From Lentibacter algarum (GTDB taxonomy: Bacteria > Pseudomonadota > Alphaproteobacteria > Rhodobacterales > Rhodobacteraceae), in contig NZ_CP158687.1 in the NCBI RefSeq assembly GCF_040580765.1, positions 1,860,001-1,924,000 on the forward strand: a stretch of 64,000 nucleotides of DNA, given 5' to 3'. Made by a program: the position numbers and the translations under genes. Position 1 is the first letter of the stretch; each line of letters opens with the position of its first letter. This document shows positions 10,000-18,145 of this stretch, in pieces. The notes beneath the pieces were generated by a model. That model was not told where the DNA came from. It did not search any database and saw nothing but the letters and a program-made list of their open reading frames with translations.

Positions 10000-10356
10000 G
10001 TCTGATTTGCCAAACCGCAAGCGCCCGTAGATCTCGATTTGGCCGTCAGCAAGCCGCACGGTGCTATAATCAGGAAAGCCCCAAAGGGCCGAACGGGTCA
10101 CATAAAGCCGCTGGTCGTACCACCCCCCTAGCGCCCGGGTGCGCGGCGTTGCAAGCAGAACAGCCTCCACCGCGCCCCAATTGCCCTCAAACACGCGTAC
10201 CGCACGAAAACCGCCCGCCTCAGCATGATCGCCAAGTCTCGCCATCGGCCCTGTAAGCCGCCAGCGCTCCGCATCCTGCGGCGCAAAACGCACATAGGCC
10301 GCAAAGCCCAAAACAAGCAGAAGCGCTCCCATAAAAAGCCAGCTCACACGCCCCAT
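9946..10356 (-). CDS. DUF1499 family membrane-anchored protein
   Basis: A 136-aa protein with one N-terminal hydrophobic helix (SWLFMGALLLVLGFAAYVRF). The rest resembles DUF1499 proteins: RTRALGGWYDQRLYVTRSALWGFPDYSTVRLADGQIEIYGRLRFGKSDLGVNQARIRNWL, with the closing RLRFGKSDLGVN...R..W typical of that family. It probably faces the periplasm. It begins 39 bases after the agmatinase-like gene on the same strand and may be the last gene of that operon. Function is unknown. Confidence 0.75.
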   Translation of the reverse strand: MGRVSWLFMGALLLVLGFAAYVRFAPQDAERWRLTGPMARLGDHAEAGGFRAVRVFEGNWGAVEAVLLATPRTRALGGWYDQRLYVTRSALWGFPDYSTVRLADGQIEIYGRLRFGKSDLGVNQARIRNWLTDLKL

Positions 10357-10395
10357 CCCTTTGTTTTTGCTCCAAATAGCCCAGCCAGTACCGGC

Positions 10396-11364
10396 TTACG
10401 CTTTGCCAAGCTTATTCCAGCCGAGCAAACAGATGATCTCCATCGCCACATGCGCCCCCGCAATCGCGGTGGCCCCACTCGTGTCAAACGGCGGTGAGAC
10501 TTCGACAATATCCCCCCCCACAATATTCACACCCGCCAAATCGCGCAGAATATGAGACGCCTGAGCCGAGCTCAGCCCACCCCAAACAGGTGTCCCTGTG
10601 CCCGGCGCAAAGGCAGGGTCGAGCCCATCAATGTCAAAACTGAGATAGACTGGCCGCGCCCCAACAATCTCGCGCGCTTTGGCGGCGACGGCCGCAGGCC
10701 CGATCGCATGAACCTCGCGCGCATCAATGATATTGACGCCCAGCGTGTCTTCATTCGTTGTCCGGATACCGATCTGCACAGAGGTCTTCGGGTCGACAAT
10801 CCCGCTCTTGACCGCTTTGTAAAACATCGTGCCATGGTCCACACGGCTCATGTCATCATCTGCCCAAGTATCGGTATGTGCATCAAACTGGATCAGTGAA
10901 AGAGGGCCGTATTTCTCCGCATAGGCTTTGAGAATAGGGAAGCTTATGTAGTGATCCCCCCCCAGCGCGACGCTGGCTGCGCCCTCTGCAAGAATGCCCC
11001 TGATATGCGCCGTAAGCGCCTCAGGAAAGGCAGGGATATTGGCGTAGTCAAACGCCAGATCGCCATAATCAACAATATTCATCTCATCCAGCGGGTTATA
11101 CCCCCAGCCATAAGGCGCATCGGGGCTTTGCAGTGTGCTCGCCTCACGAATGGCGCGTGGGCCGAGCCGTGTGCCAGGGCGGTTGGTCACCGCTTGGTCA
11201 AACGGAACGCCCGTGACAGCAATGTCCACGCCCGCCAAATCCTTGGTGTAACGGCGGCGCAAAAACGAAAGCGCCCCGCCAAAGCTGTTTTCAAAGCTGA
11301 CGCCGCGGTCAGATGTGCGTGTAAACGCCTCGTCCACATAATTTTTGCTGTCTTCCAGTGCCAT
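10396..11364 (-). CDS. speB: Agmatinase-like ureohydrolase (SpeB family)
   Basis: Binuclear manganese ureohydrolase; the family hydrolyses agmatine to putrescine and urea, or related guanidino compounds. I start it at ATG 11364 because GGAGAGAC lies just upstream; an ATG at 11385 has no such site. Metal-binding motifs are complete: LGGDHYISFP, QFDAHTDTW and SFDIDGLDPAFAPGTGTP. The protein has 322 aa, near normal for agmatinases. It follows two tandem M20 amidohydrolases on the minus strand with a 28-base gap, so it probably works on products of the same nitrogen pathway. Substrate is not settled: guanidinobutyrase or guanidinopropionase activity is possible. Two C8 tracts fall at the GGD codons. 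Confidence 0.85.
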   Translation of the reverse strand: MALEDSKNYVDEAFTRTSDRGVSFENSFGGALSFLRRRYTKDLAGVDIAVTGVPFDQAVTNRPGTRLGPRAIREASTLQSPDAPYGWGYNPLDEMNIVDYGDLAFDYANIPAFPEALTAHIRGILAEGAASVALGGDHYISFPILKAYAEKYGPLSLIQFDAHTDTWADDDMSRVDHGTMFYKAVKSGIVDPKTSVQIGIRTTNEDTLGVNIIDAREVHAIGPAAVAAKAREIVGARPVYLSFDIDGLDPAFAPGTGTPVWGGLSSAQASHILRDLAGVNIVGGDIVEVSPPFDTSGATAIAGAHVAMEIICLLGWNKLGKA

Positions 11365-11392
11365 GTCGTCTCTCCATTCGCTCAAGCAGGCC

Positions 11393-12556
11393 TTAGCTCA
11401 GCGGTGCAGCCTTCTCAACCAGCCGCGCCAGAAACGACGCTCCAATCGGCGCGATCTCGTCATTAAAGTCATAGGCTGGGTGATGAACCATCGCCCCTTC
11501 GCCGTTGCCGACAAAAGCATAAACCCCGGGTCGCTGCTCCAACATGTAGGAGAAATCTTCTGCCGCCATCATCGGCTTTGCATCGTCCATAACTTTGGCC
11601 TCGCCGACAATCTCACGCGCCACATCAGCGGCGAAAACGGTCTTGCCCGCGTCATTTACAGTTGCAGGGTAGCCGCGATCATATTGCAGCACAGACTCAA
11701 CGCCAAAGCTCGCCGCCTGCCCCGCAACAATCTCGCCCATACGCTTTTCCACCATGTCACGCACATGAGGGTCAAACGTGCGCACCGTCCCGCAAACCCT
11801 TGCACTGTCAGGGATAATATTCGTCGCTGTTCCCGTGTTGATCTGCGTCACAGAGACGACAAGCCGCTCCTGCGCGTCATTGTTGCGGCTCACAATCGTC
11901 TGGATCGCCTGCACCATTCCCACAGCCGCCACCACAGGGTCAACGCTCTCATGTGGCATTGCTCCGTGCCCGCCCTTGCCCTGTATATCGATATAAAAAC
12001 TGTCGACTGCCGCCATGATCGGCCCCGCAACCGTGCCGATAAGCCCCGCCTCAAGGCCAGGTCCATTGTGGATCGCATAGACCTCATCAATCCCAAAGCG
12101 CTCCATCATACCTTCCTTGACCATGGCCTCGCCACCCCCAGACAACTCCTCGTCCGGCTGGAAAATAAGCACAGCCTTGCCAGCAAAGTTGCGTGTCTCG
12201 CTGAGGTATTTTGCAGCGCCAAGTAGCATCGCTGTGTGCCCGTCATGGCCACAAGCATGCATCTTACCGGGGGTTTTACTGGCGTACTCCAGCCCCGTGA
12301 TCTCCTCCATCGGAAGCGCATCCATATCCGCACGCAGACCAATCGCTGGCCCCTCGCCCTGCCCGTTGATCACAGCCACAACACCGCTCTCGGCCCAGCC
12401 TGTGGTGATCTCATCGACACCAAATTCCTTCAAGCGCTCCACAACAAACGCTGCTGTCTCATGGCACTCACGCCCCAATTCGGGGTTCATATGAATATGC
12501 CGCCGCCATGCCTTCATCTCGTCAGCAAGCCCCGCAATACGGTTGATCACAGCCAT
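11393..12556 (-). CDS. M20 family amidohydrolase (first tandem copy)
   Basis: Zinc-dependent M20D-type amidohydrolase (hippurate hydrolase/IAA-amino acid hydrolase class), 387 aa. It cleaves N-acyl amino acids or similar amides in the cytoplasm. Visible: MKAWRRHIHMNPELGRECHETA, the DMDALPM metal and catalytic segment, HACGHDGHTAMLLGAA, the acidic pair in FQPDEELSGGG (most relatives have PAEE), and the C-terminal MAAEDFSYMLEQRPG. An AAGGAG site precedes the ATG. It is closely similar along its length to the next upstream gene, 11 bases away, showing tandem duplication. Substrate is unknown. Confidence 0.9.
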   Translation of the reverse strand: MAVINRIAGLADEMKAWRRHIHMNPELGRECHETAAFVVERLKEFGVDEITTGWAESGVVAVINGQGEGPAIGLRADMDALPMEEITGLEYASKTPGKMHACGHDGHTAMLLGAAKYLSETRNFAGKAVLIFQPDEELSGGGEAMVKEGMMERFGIDEVYAIHNGPGLEAGLIGTVAGPIMAAVDSFYIDIQGKGGHGAMPHESVDPVVAAVGMVQAIQTIVSRNNDAQERLVVSVTQINTGTATNIIPDSARVCGTVRTFDPHVRDMVEKRMGEIVAGQAASFGVESVLQYDRGYPATVNDAGKTVFAADVAREIVGEAKVMDDAKPMMAAEDFSYMLEQRPGVYAFVGNGEGAMVHHPAYDFNDEIAPIGASFLARLVEKAAPLS

Positions 12557-12567
12557 CGGTCGTCTCC

Positions 12568-13725
12568 TTATCTATGCAACGTCTCAATCAGACGCGCAAA
12601 AAACGAAGCGCCAATCGGGGCCACCTCGTCGTTAAAATCAAATTCGGGGTGATGCACAGAAGGGCCAAGCCCTTGGCCCAAAAAGTAAAACGCCCCCGGC
12701 CGCTCATTGAGCATATAGGAGAAATCCTCCGCGCCCATCTCTGGCGGCAAATCGGTAATCACCAGATCATCGCCGACAACCTCGCGCGCCACTTTGGCAG
12801 ATTTATCCACCTGCGCGGCGTGGTTGACCGTCGCGGGGTAGCTGCGCTCGTAAACCACGTCCGCAGACATCTCAAAACTCTCGGCCTGCGCCCGCGCAAT
12901 CTCGCCAATCCGCCGCTCGGCAAGGTCACGGTTCGTCTCGCTAAAGGTGCGCACGGTCCCGCTCAGCTTGACTTCGTCGGCAATGATATTGCTCGCAGTG
13001 CCGCCATGAAACTGCGTCACCGAAACCACAATTGGATCAATCGGGTTCGCATTGCGCGCCACAATGGTCTGAAGCGCAAGCCCCGTCTGCATCGCCGCTA
13101 TCATTGGGTCTTTGCAGGCGTGTGGATAGGCAGCATGCCCGCCCACACCTTTCACAGTAATCTCCCATTCATCCACCGCAGCCATAATCGGCCCCGCGCA
13201 GGTGCGCAGCTCACCCGCCTGCGCAAATGAATCGGTGTGAATGGCATAGACCTCATCAATCCCGAAGCGCTCCATCATGCCCTCTTCGACCATGATGCGC
13301 CCGCCACCAATCGCCTCTTCCGCAGGCTGGAAAATCAGCGCAACACGTCCCTTAAAATTGCGCGTCTCGCTCAAATATTTCGCTGCACCAAGCAGCATCG
13401 CCGTGTGCCCGTCATGGCCGCAAGCGTGCATCTTGCCGTCCACTTTACTGGCCCACTCGGCTCCCGTCTCTTCTTGCATCGGCAGCGCGTCCATATCCGC
13501 GCGCAGCCCCGTGCAAGGGCCTGCACCCTGACCGTTGATAATGGCAACAACGCCCGTCTTCGCAATGCCCTCATGGATCTCGTCCACACCAAACTCGCGC
13601 AGCCGCTTGACCACGAAGGCCGCCGTCTCGTGACAATCCAGCGCCAGCTCTGGGTGCATATGAATATGCCGCCGCCAGCCCGCCATTTCTTCGGCAAAGC
13701 CCGCAATCCGATTTATGACCGCCAT
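12568..13725 (-). CDS. M20 family amidohydrolase (second tandem copy)
   Basis: Paralogue of the neighbour, 385 aa from ATG 13725, chosen because AGGAGG lies upstream and because MAVINRIAG matches the start of the other copy. Motifs: DMDALPM, HACGHDGHTAMLLGAAKYLSETRNF (shared word for word with the other copy), FQPAEEAIGGG and MGAEDFSYMLNERPG. Zinc and catalytic residues are intact. The copies differ in the region around KGVGGHAAYPHACKDPM versus KGGHGAMPHESVDPV, near the dimerisation/substrate domain, suggesting different substrates. It is the first gene of the minus-strand operon leading to the agmatinase-like gene and is divergent from mazG. Confidence 0.9.
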   Translation of the reverse strand: MAVINRIAGFAEEMAGWRRHIHMHPELALDCHETAAFVVKRLREFGVDEIHEGIAKTGVVAIINGQGAGPCTGLRADMDALPMQEETGAEWASKVDGKMHACGHDGHTAMLLGAAKYLSETRNFKGRVALIFQPAEEAIGGGRIMVEEGMMERFGIDEVYAIHTDSFAQAGELRTCAGPIMAAVDEWEITVKGVGGHAAYPHACKDPMIAAMQTGLALQTIVARNANPIDPIVVSVTQFHGGTASNIIADEVKLSGTVRTFSETNRDLAERRIGEIARAQAESFEMSADVVYERSYPATVNHAAQVDKSAKVAREVVGDDLVITDLPPEMGAEDFSYMLNERPGAFYFLGQGLGPSVHHPEFDFNDEVAPIGASFFARLIETLHR

Positions 13726-13787
13726 GTCTTGCGCCTCCTGCCCGCTCAGATACCCTAGCACTCAACACCGAAGAGAAGGCATAGGCA

Positions 13788-14615
13788 ATGGCTGACGACA
13801 CGCTCATTCACACTCCCAATGGCGGCCTCCCGCGCCTCCGCGCGATCATGCGCGCCCTGCGCGACCCCGAAACAGGCTGTCCGTGGGATATCGAGCAGAC
13901 TTTCGCGACCATCGCCCCCTATACCATTGAGGAGGCCTATGAGGTCGCCGACGCGATTGAGCGTGAGGCATGGGACGAGCTCAAAGGTGAGCTTGGTGAT
14001 CTCCTGTTCCAGTCCGTCTTTCACGCCCAGATGGCCGAGGAAGCGGGCCTCTTTAGTCTTGATGATGTCGCTGACACAATGTCGGATAAGATGGTCACGC
14101 GGCATCCACATGTTTTTGGTGCAGAATCGCGCAACAAATCCGCCGAACAACAGACCCGCGACTGGGAAGCCATCAAAGCGGCCGAGCGCGCGGGCAAAGC
14201 CGAAAAAGGCACACTCGACGGCGTGGCCCTTGGCCTGCCAGCGCTCTTGCGCGCCCACAAGCTGCAAAAACGCGCCGCCCGCGTTGGCTTTGACTGGCCA
14301 AGCGCCCGTGAAGTTCTCGACAAAATTCTTGAGGAATCCCAAGAGCTTGTCGAGGCGCAGGCTGAAGCAGACCAAGAGCACATCCTAGAGGAATACGGTG
14401 ACCTTATGTTTGTCATGGCCAACTTGGGTCGGCACCTTGGCGTTGAACCAGAGGCTGCCCTCCGCGCAGCCAATGCTAAGTTCGAGCGCCGCTTTGGCCG
14501 CGTCGAAGCCCTGCTCGCGGCGCGCGGCAAGCGCCCCGAAGACAGCGATCTGTCCGAGATGGACGCGCTCTGGACAACTGCAAAAGAAGAAGAACGTGAG
14601 CAAAATAATACCTGA
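13788..14615 (+). CDS. mazG: MazG, nucleoside triphosphate pyrophosphohydrolase
   Basis: Cytoplasmic all-alpha NTP pyrophosphatase that hydrolyses NTPs and damaged nucleotides to monophosphates. The 275 aa contain two MazG domains. The first has LRDPETGCPWDIEQTFATIAPYTIEEAYEVADAI with ELGDLLFQSVFH. The second has LEESQELVEAQ with EEYGDLMFVMANLGRH. The acidic EExxE...ExxD metal ligands are present in both. The start has GAAGG upstream. Its stop lies inside a dyad that precedes the iron-binding protein gene. Confidence 0.93.
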   Translation: MADDTLIHTPNGGLPRLRAIMRALRDPETGCPWDIEQTFATIAPYTIEEAYEVADAIEREAWDELKGELGDLLFQSVFHAQMAEEAGLFSLDDVADTMSDKMVTRHPHVFGAESRNKSAEQQTRDWEAIKAAERAGKAEKGTLDGVALGLPALLRAHKLQKRAARVGFDWPSAREVLDKILEESQELVEAQAEADQEHILEEYGDLMFVMANLGRHLGVEPEAALRAANAKFERRFGRVEALLAARGKRPEDSDLSEMDALWTTAKEEEREQNNT

Positions 14616-14660
14616 TCTAAAAATTCAGGTATTGACCCGACAAAAAGACTCAGGATAAAA
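14610..14660 (+). promoter_or_regulatory. Candidate operator dyad plus promoter upstream of the Fe(III)-binding protein gene
   Basis: A perfect dyad ACCTGA-N9-TCAGGT occupies 14610-14630. It is followed at once by TTGACC (14632-14637), a 17-base spacer and ATAAAA (14655-14660), a convincing sigma70-type promoter 27 bases before the ATG. The dyad next to the -35 box is where a repressor or activator would sit. Because the gene binds iron, an iron regulator (Irr, RirA or IscR types occur in Rhodobacterales) is a natural guess, but I cannot match the dyad to a known consensus. Confidence 0.55.
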
Positions 14661-14686
14661 CCGCTTCAACAGAAACGGAGACTCAC

Positions 14687-15697
14687 ATGACCCCCCTGCC
14701 CAAATTTGCTTTCAGCATTGCAGCCCTCGCCGTGGCCGCACCCGCGCTCGCAGAAGAAGTGAATATCTACTCCTATCGCCAGCCAGAGCTGATCAAGCCA
14801 CTGACAGACGCCTTCAGCGCCGAGACAGGCATCGCCGTAAACGTCGCCTACCTTGAAAAAGGCATGGTCGAGCGCCTGCAAGCCGAGGGCAAGCGCTCCC
14901 CTGCCGACCTCATCTTCACAGTCGATATTTCGCGCCTGCACGCAGCCGTTGAGGCGGGCCTGACACAGCCCATCACAAGCGACGCGCTGACAGCCAATGT
15001 CCCCCCGATCTACCATGACCCAGAGGGCCATTGGTGGGGCCTCACAACCCGCGCTCGCATCGTCTACGCAAGCAAAGAGCGTGTCGCCGAGGGCGAAGTG
15101 ACAACCTATGAAGACCTCGCCGATCCAAAGTGGAAGGGGCGCATCTGCACGCGCTCAGGAACCAACGCCTACAATGTCGCCCTCACCTCTGCAGCGATCT
15201 ATCATCACGGCGAAGAGGGTGCAAAAGCTTGGCTTGAAGGCGTCAAAGCAAACCTCGCTCGCAAACCCCAAGGCAATGACCGCGCCCAAGTCAAAGCGAT
15301 CTGGGCTGGAGAATGCGACATCGCCATCGGCAACACCTACTATATGGGCCAGATGCTTGCGGACCCTGAACAAAAGGAATGGGCGGATAGCATCAACATC
15401 GTTTTTCCTGTCTTTGAAGGCGCAGGCACGCATGTAAACATCTCCGGCGTCGCCATGACAAAAGCCGCCCCAAACAAAGACAATGCGTTGAAAATGATGG
15501 AGTTCCTCACCTCGCCAAAGGCACAGGAAATCTATGCAAAAGACAATTTTGAATACCCAATCGCGCCTGGCACAGTGGCCGATCCTCTGGTCGAAAGCTG
15601 GGGCAGCTTTACGGCTGATCCTGTCAACCTGATGGACCTCGCCCACCTGCGTGATGAAGCGCTCAAGCTCACAGAAACGGTTGATTTTGACGGCTAG
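14687..15697 (+). CDS. Fe(III) ABC transporter substrate-binding protein
   Basis: Periplasmic ferric-ion-binding protein of the FutA/FbpA class, 336 aa, with signal peptide ending in ALAEEV. The mature protein begins NIYSYRQPELIKPLTDAFSAETGI, typical for these proteins. Tyrosines at 218-219 in GNTYYMGQ are where the class coordinates iron. WKGRICTRSGTNAYNVALTSA is another family mark. No permease or ATPase gene is adjacent: the gene stands between mazG and a convergent sulfotransferase-like gene and has its own promoter and terminator. The partner transporter must be elsewhere, or another transporter is shared. Confidence 0.9.
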   Translation: MTPLPKFAFSIAALAVAAPALAEEVNIYSYRQPELIKPLTDAFSAETGIAVNVAYLEKGMVERLQAEGKRSPADLIFTVDISRLHAAVEAGLTQPITSDALTANVPPIYHDPEGHWWGLTTRARIVYASKERVAEGEVTTYEDLADPKWKGRICTRSGTNAYNVALTSAAIYHHGEEGAKAWLEGVKANLARKPQGNDRAQVKAIWAGECDIAIGNTYYMGQMLADPEQKEWADSINIVFPVFEGAGTHVNISGVAMTKAAPNKDNALKMMEFLTSPKAQEIYAKDNFEYPIAPGTVADPLVESWGSFTADPVNLMDLAHLRDEALKLTETVDFDG

Positions 15698-15720
15698 TCC
15701 CTTGGTCGTCAAACCACTGA

Positions 15721-15746
15721 GGCGCTCCTTCGGGGGCGCCTTTTTT
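15721..15746 (+). terminator. Intrinsic terminator of the Fe(III)-binding protein gene
   Basis: Eight-base stem GGCGCTCC / GGGGCGCC (one G-U pair) closed by a TTCG tetraloop and followed by six T residues. Confidence 0.92.
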
Positions 15747-15758
15747 ACATCGCACGCC

Positions 15759-16646
15759 TCACGTTATAAGCGTGACGCCCTCCATGCTCCCGATCCGCGC
15801 AAGGTCGTCTCGATAGCGCGTCGCCAGCGTCTCTGATTGCGCCTCTGAGAAGCGTGCAAAGCCACGGTCCTCGCCATGCTCAGCATACTGAGCAATCACG
15901 GCCTGCCAGCCTTCGCGCTCAAGCACTTTTCCCGCATGATAAATACCCTGTAAATGCTCAAGCGCCGCATCTGTCGCACTGACATTAAGATCATAGTCAG
16001 GCTCCACATATGCGCCCGCCTCAGCCCCAAGCAGCCGCACCAAAAGCTCAGAACTCGTTCCACGCGCGCCATACTCAACCACAGTCATGCTTTTTGGCTT
16101 CAAAACGTTCTGCAAAGCCTTCACAGCCTCAGGCCAGCCGCCACGAAACGTGGTCATCGCCTCCGCATGGGTCTCAAACGGCTCCACAGCATTGTCCTCG
16201 GCATGTTTGCGAAACCCCGAGACAAACAGCTCGTCATAAGGCCGCACAATCAGCAGAATATGCTCCGCCTCCGCGCCCACCGCTTCAAGCCCGTCGCGAA
16301 ACACACGTAGCCGCTTTCGCCGTGCAGGGTAGAGACGCCCAGAAAAGAAATGAATGATCAGCCCGAGCAGGTTTTCTTCTGACAAGACAAGCGGCTGGTC
16401 CTCGCCGCTCACATGTTTCTTGAGCGCGCGCGTAACTTTACCCACAAAAGCACCGTGTTGGTCCTCGCCATGGCTCGGCTTGGGCAGACGCAGGTGCAAA
16501 TGCCCCTCTGGCGCGCCGTCGCGTCCGGGATAAGCGAGGTCATACCCGTCAGATTCGAGCTGCTGGCGATTGGCCGCAAGACAGAGCTGGAAACTGGACG
16601 TCCCCGTGCGGTGCGCCCCCGCATGCAGGTAAAGTTTACGAACCAT
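15759..16646 (-). CDS. Sulfotransferase-like P-loop protein
   Basis: A 295-aa protein beginning MVRKLYLHAGAHRTGTSSFQ. The loop HAGAHRTGTSS (residues 8-18) matches the PAPS 5'-phosphosulfate-binding loop of sulfotransferase-fold proteins. A strand-helix segment HILLIVRPYDELFVSGFRKH around residue 130-150 corresponds to the 3'-phosphate-binding region (RxP...S..). The remainder is not recognisable. Roseobacters carry many such proteins, thought to act on surface polysaccharides, but no glycan genes are nearby. AAGGTGG precedes the ATG. Catalytic activity is inferred from fold marks only. Confidence 0.65.
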   Translation of the reverse strand: MVRKLYLHAGAHRTGTSSFQLCLAANRQQLESDGYDLAYPGRDGAPEGHLHLRLPKPSHGEDQHGAFVGKVTRALKKHVSGEDQPLVLSEENLLGLIIHFFSGRLYPARRKRLRVFRDGLEAVGAEAEHILLIVRPYDELFVSGFRKHAEDNAVEPFETHAEAMTTFRGGWPEAVKALQNVLKPKSMTVVEYGARGTSSELLVRLLGAEAGAYVEPDYDLNVSATDAALEHLQGIYHAGKVLEREGWQAVIAQYAEHGEDRGFARFSEAQSETLATRYRDDLARIGSMEGVTLIT

Positions 16647-16766
16647 CTGCCACCTTTTTATTTTTTACCCCGCAACTGTCCGCCAGTTTGGCCCCATATG
16701 CAACGCTTGGCTGGACAGCACGCACAACTGTTGCCAAGGTCGCCCAAACTCAAAGAGGCTCAAAGC

Positions 16767-17702
16767 GTGCGCAAAATCATCATTGATACAGATCCAGGCC
16801 AAGACGACGCAGTCGCAATCCTATTGGCGCTGGCCAGCCCCAAAGAGCTCGATGTGCTCGGAATTACCTGTGTTGCAGGCAATGTGCCGCTACACCTTAC
16901 TGAGAAAAATGCTCGTATAATCTGTGAGTTGGCAGGCAAACCTGATGTTAAAGTCTTCGCGGGTTGCGACGCACCCTTGATGCGCAAGCTTGTCACAGCC
17001 GAGCATGTTCACGGCAAAACAGGCCTCGATGGTCCAGTCCTGCCAGATCCAACGATGCCCTTGCAAGACGATCATGCCGTTGATTTCATTATCAATACCC
17101 TGCGCGCGGAGCCCATCGGAACAGTGACGCTCTGCCCCCTTGGACCGCTCACCAATATCGCAACCGCCTTCCAGAAAGCGCCCGATATTATCAGCCGCGT
17201 GCAAGAGATCGTCCTCATGGGCGGCGCATATTTCGAGGTCGGCAACATAACTCCCGCTGCTGAATTCAACATTTACGTTGACCCGGAAGCAGCTGATATT
17301 GTTTTTAAATCTGGCGCTCCTATTACAGTCATGCCGCTGGACGTGACCCACAAGGCTCTTGTCACCAAAGAACGCAACGACGCGTTTCGCGCCATAGGCT
17401 CACCTGTCGGGGTCGCCGTTGCCGAGATGACAGAGTTCTTTGAACGCTATGATCGCGAGAAGTACGGATCTCTCGGTGCGCCCCTGCACGACCCCTGCGT
17501 GACAGCTTACCTCTTGCAGCCTGAGCTCTTTACAGGCCGCTCCGTCAACGTCGAAATCGAAACCCAATCAGAGCTCACGCTTGGCATGACTGTCGCCGAT
17601 TGGTGGCGCGTCACAGACCGCGCGCCCAATTGCACCTTCATGGGACAGATCAACGCAGAGGGCTTCTTCGCCCTGCTCACAGAAAGACTGGCCCGCCTAT
17701 GA
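16767..17702 (+). CDS. Inosine/uridine-preferring nucleoside hydrolase
   Basis: Cleaves the N-glycosidic bond of ribonucleosides, releasing ribose and base. I start at GTG 16767 (311 aa), with AGAGG about ten bases upstream. A start at 16413 would run through the antisense neighbour and is implausible. The calcium-binding signature DTDPGQDDAVAILLAL is at residues 6-21. Further marks are LCPLGPLTNIATAF, the NxxAEFNxxxDPEAA segment (NITPAAEFNIYVDPEAA) and the late HDPCVTAYLL. It is overlapped four bases by the acetyltransferase gene, forming a two-gene unit. Confidence 0.93.
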   Translation: MRKIIIDTDPGQDDAVAILLALASPKELDVLGITCVAGNVPLHLTEKNARIICELAGKPDVKVFAGCDAPLMRKLVTAEHVHGKTGLDGPVLPDPTMPLQDDHAVDFIINTLRAEPIGTVTLCPLGPLTNIATAFQKAPDIISRVQEIVLMGGAYFEVGNITPAAEFNIYVDPEAADIVFKSGAPITVMPLDVTHKALVTKERNDAFRAIGSPVGVAVAEMTEFFERYDREKYGSLGAPLHDPCVTAYLLQPELFTGRSVNVEIETQSELTLGMTVADWWRVTDRAPNCTFMGQINAEGFFALLTERLARL

Positions 17703-18145
17703 AGCTGCTGCACCTCGCACGCCCTGATGACATGGAGAAACTCCTGCCACTGGTCGAGGGCTTTCACGCCCACCACGGCATCACTCTGTCAGACGAAAAG
17801 CGCCAAGCCGCCCTTATGCCACTCCTTGAGGGCATCCCACACGGGATGATCTATCTCGCTGGCCCCCGCAAAGCGCCTGTCGGTTATATCATCATCACAC
17901 TCGGGTATTCCGTCGAACTTGGCGGCATCGAAGGCTTCATTGATGAATTTTTCATTCGCGAGAAAGTCCGCGGCCGCGGCATGGGCCACGAAGTGCTCAC
18001 AACCCTGCTGCCCGCCCTCAAGGATCACGGCATCAAGGCCCTGCACCTAGAGGTCGAACGCAACAATGAAACCGCCCAGCGGCTCTACAAACGCGCAGGC
18101 TTTGAAGCGCGCGAAAATTACATTCTGATGACCCGCACGCGCTAG
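17699..18145 (+). CDS. GNAT family N-acetyltransferase
   Basis: A 148-aa acetyl-CoA-dependent transferase. The ATG at 17699 overlaps the nucleoside hydrolase stop (ATGA). The core runs MIYLAGPRKAPVGYIIITLGYSVELGGIEGFIDEFFIREKVRGRGMG, whose RGRGMG is the acetyl-CoA pyrophosphate-binding loop. It then continues with LHLEVERNNETAQRLYKRAGFEAR, the closing motif of GNAT enzymes. Acceptor is unknown; linkage to nucleoside hydrolase does not reveal it. Its end overlaps the convergent EamA gene by four bases. Confidence 0.9.
   Translation: MKLLHLARPDDMEKLLPLVEGFHAHHGITLSDEKRQAALMPLLEGIPHGMIYLAGPRKAPVGYIIITLGYSVELGGIEGFIDEFFIREKVRGRGMGHEVLTTLLPALKDHGIKALHLEVERNNETAQRLYKRAGFEARENYILMTRTR

Noticed and set aside
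11345..12226. A 293-codon plus-strand frame across the agmatinase and M20 genes
   Set aside because: Its protein is rich in Arg/His and low-complexity, typical of a shadow frame, and it covers two well-supported minus-strand genes.
12568..13725. The two M20 genes as one gene split by a frameshift
   Set aside because: Each has its own start, ribosome binding site, full set of zinc ligands and normal length; they are tandem paralogues.
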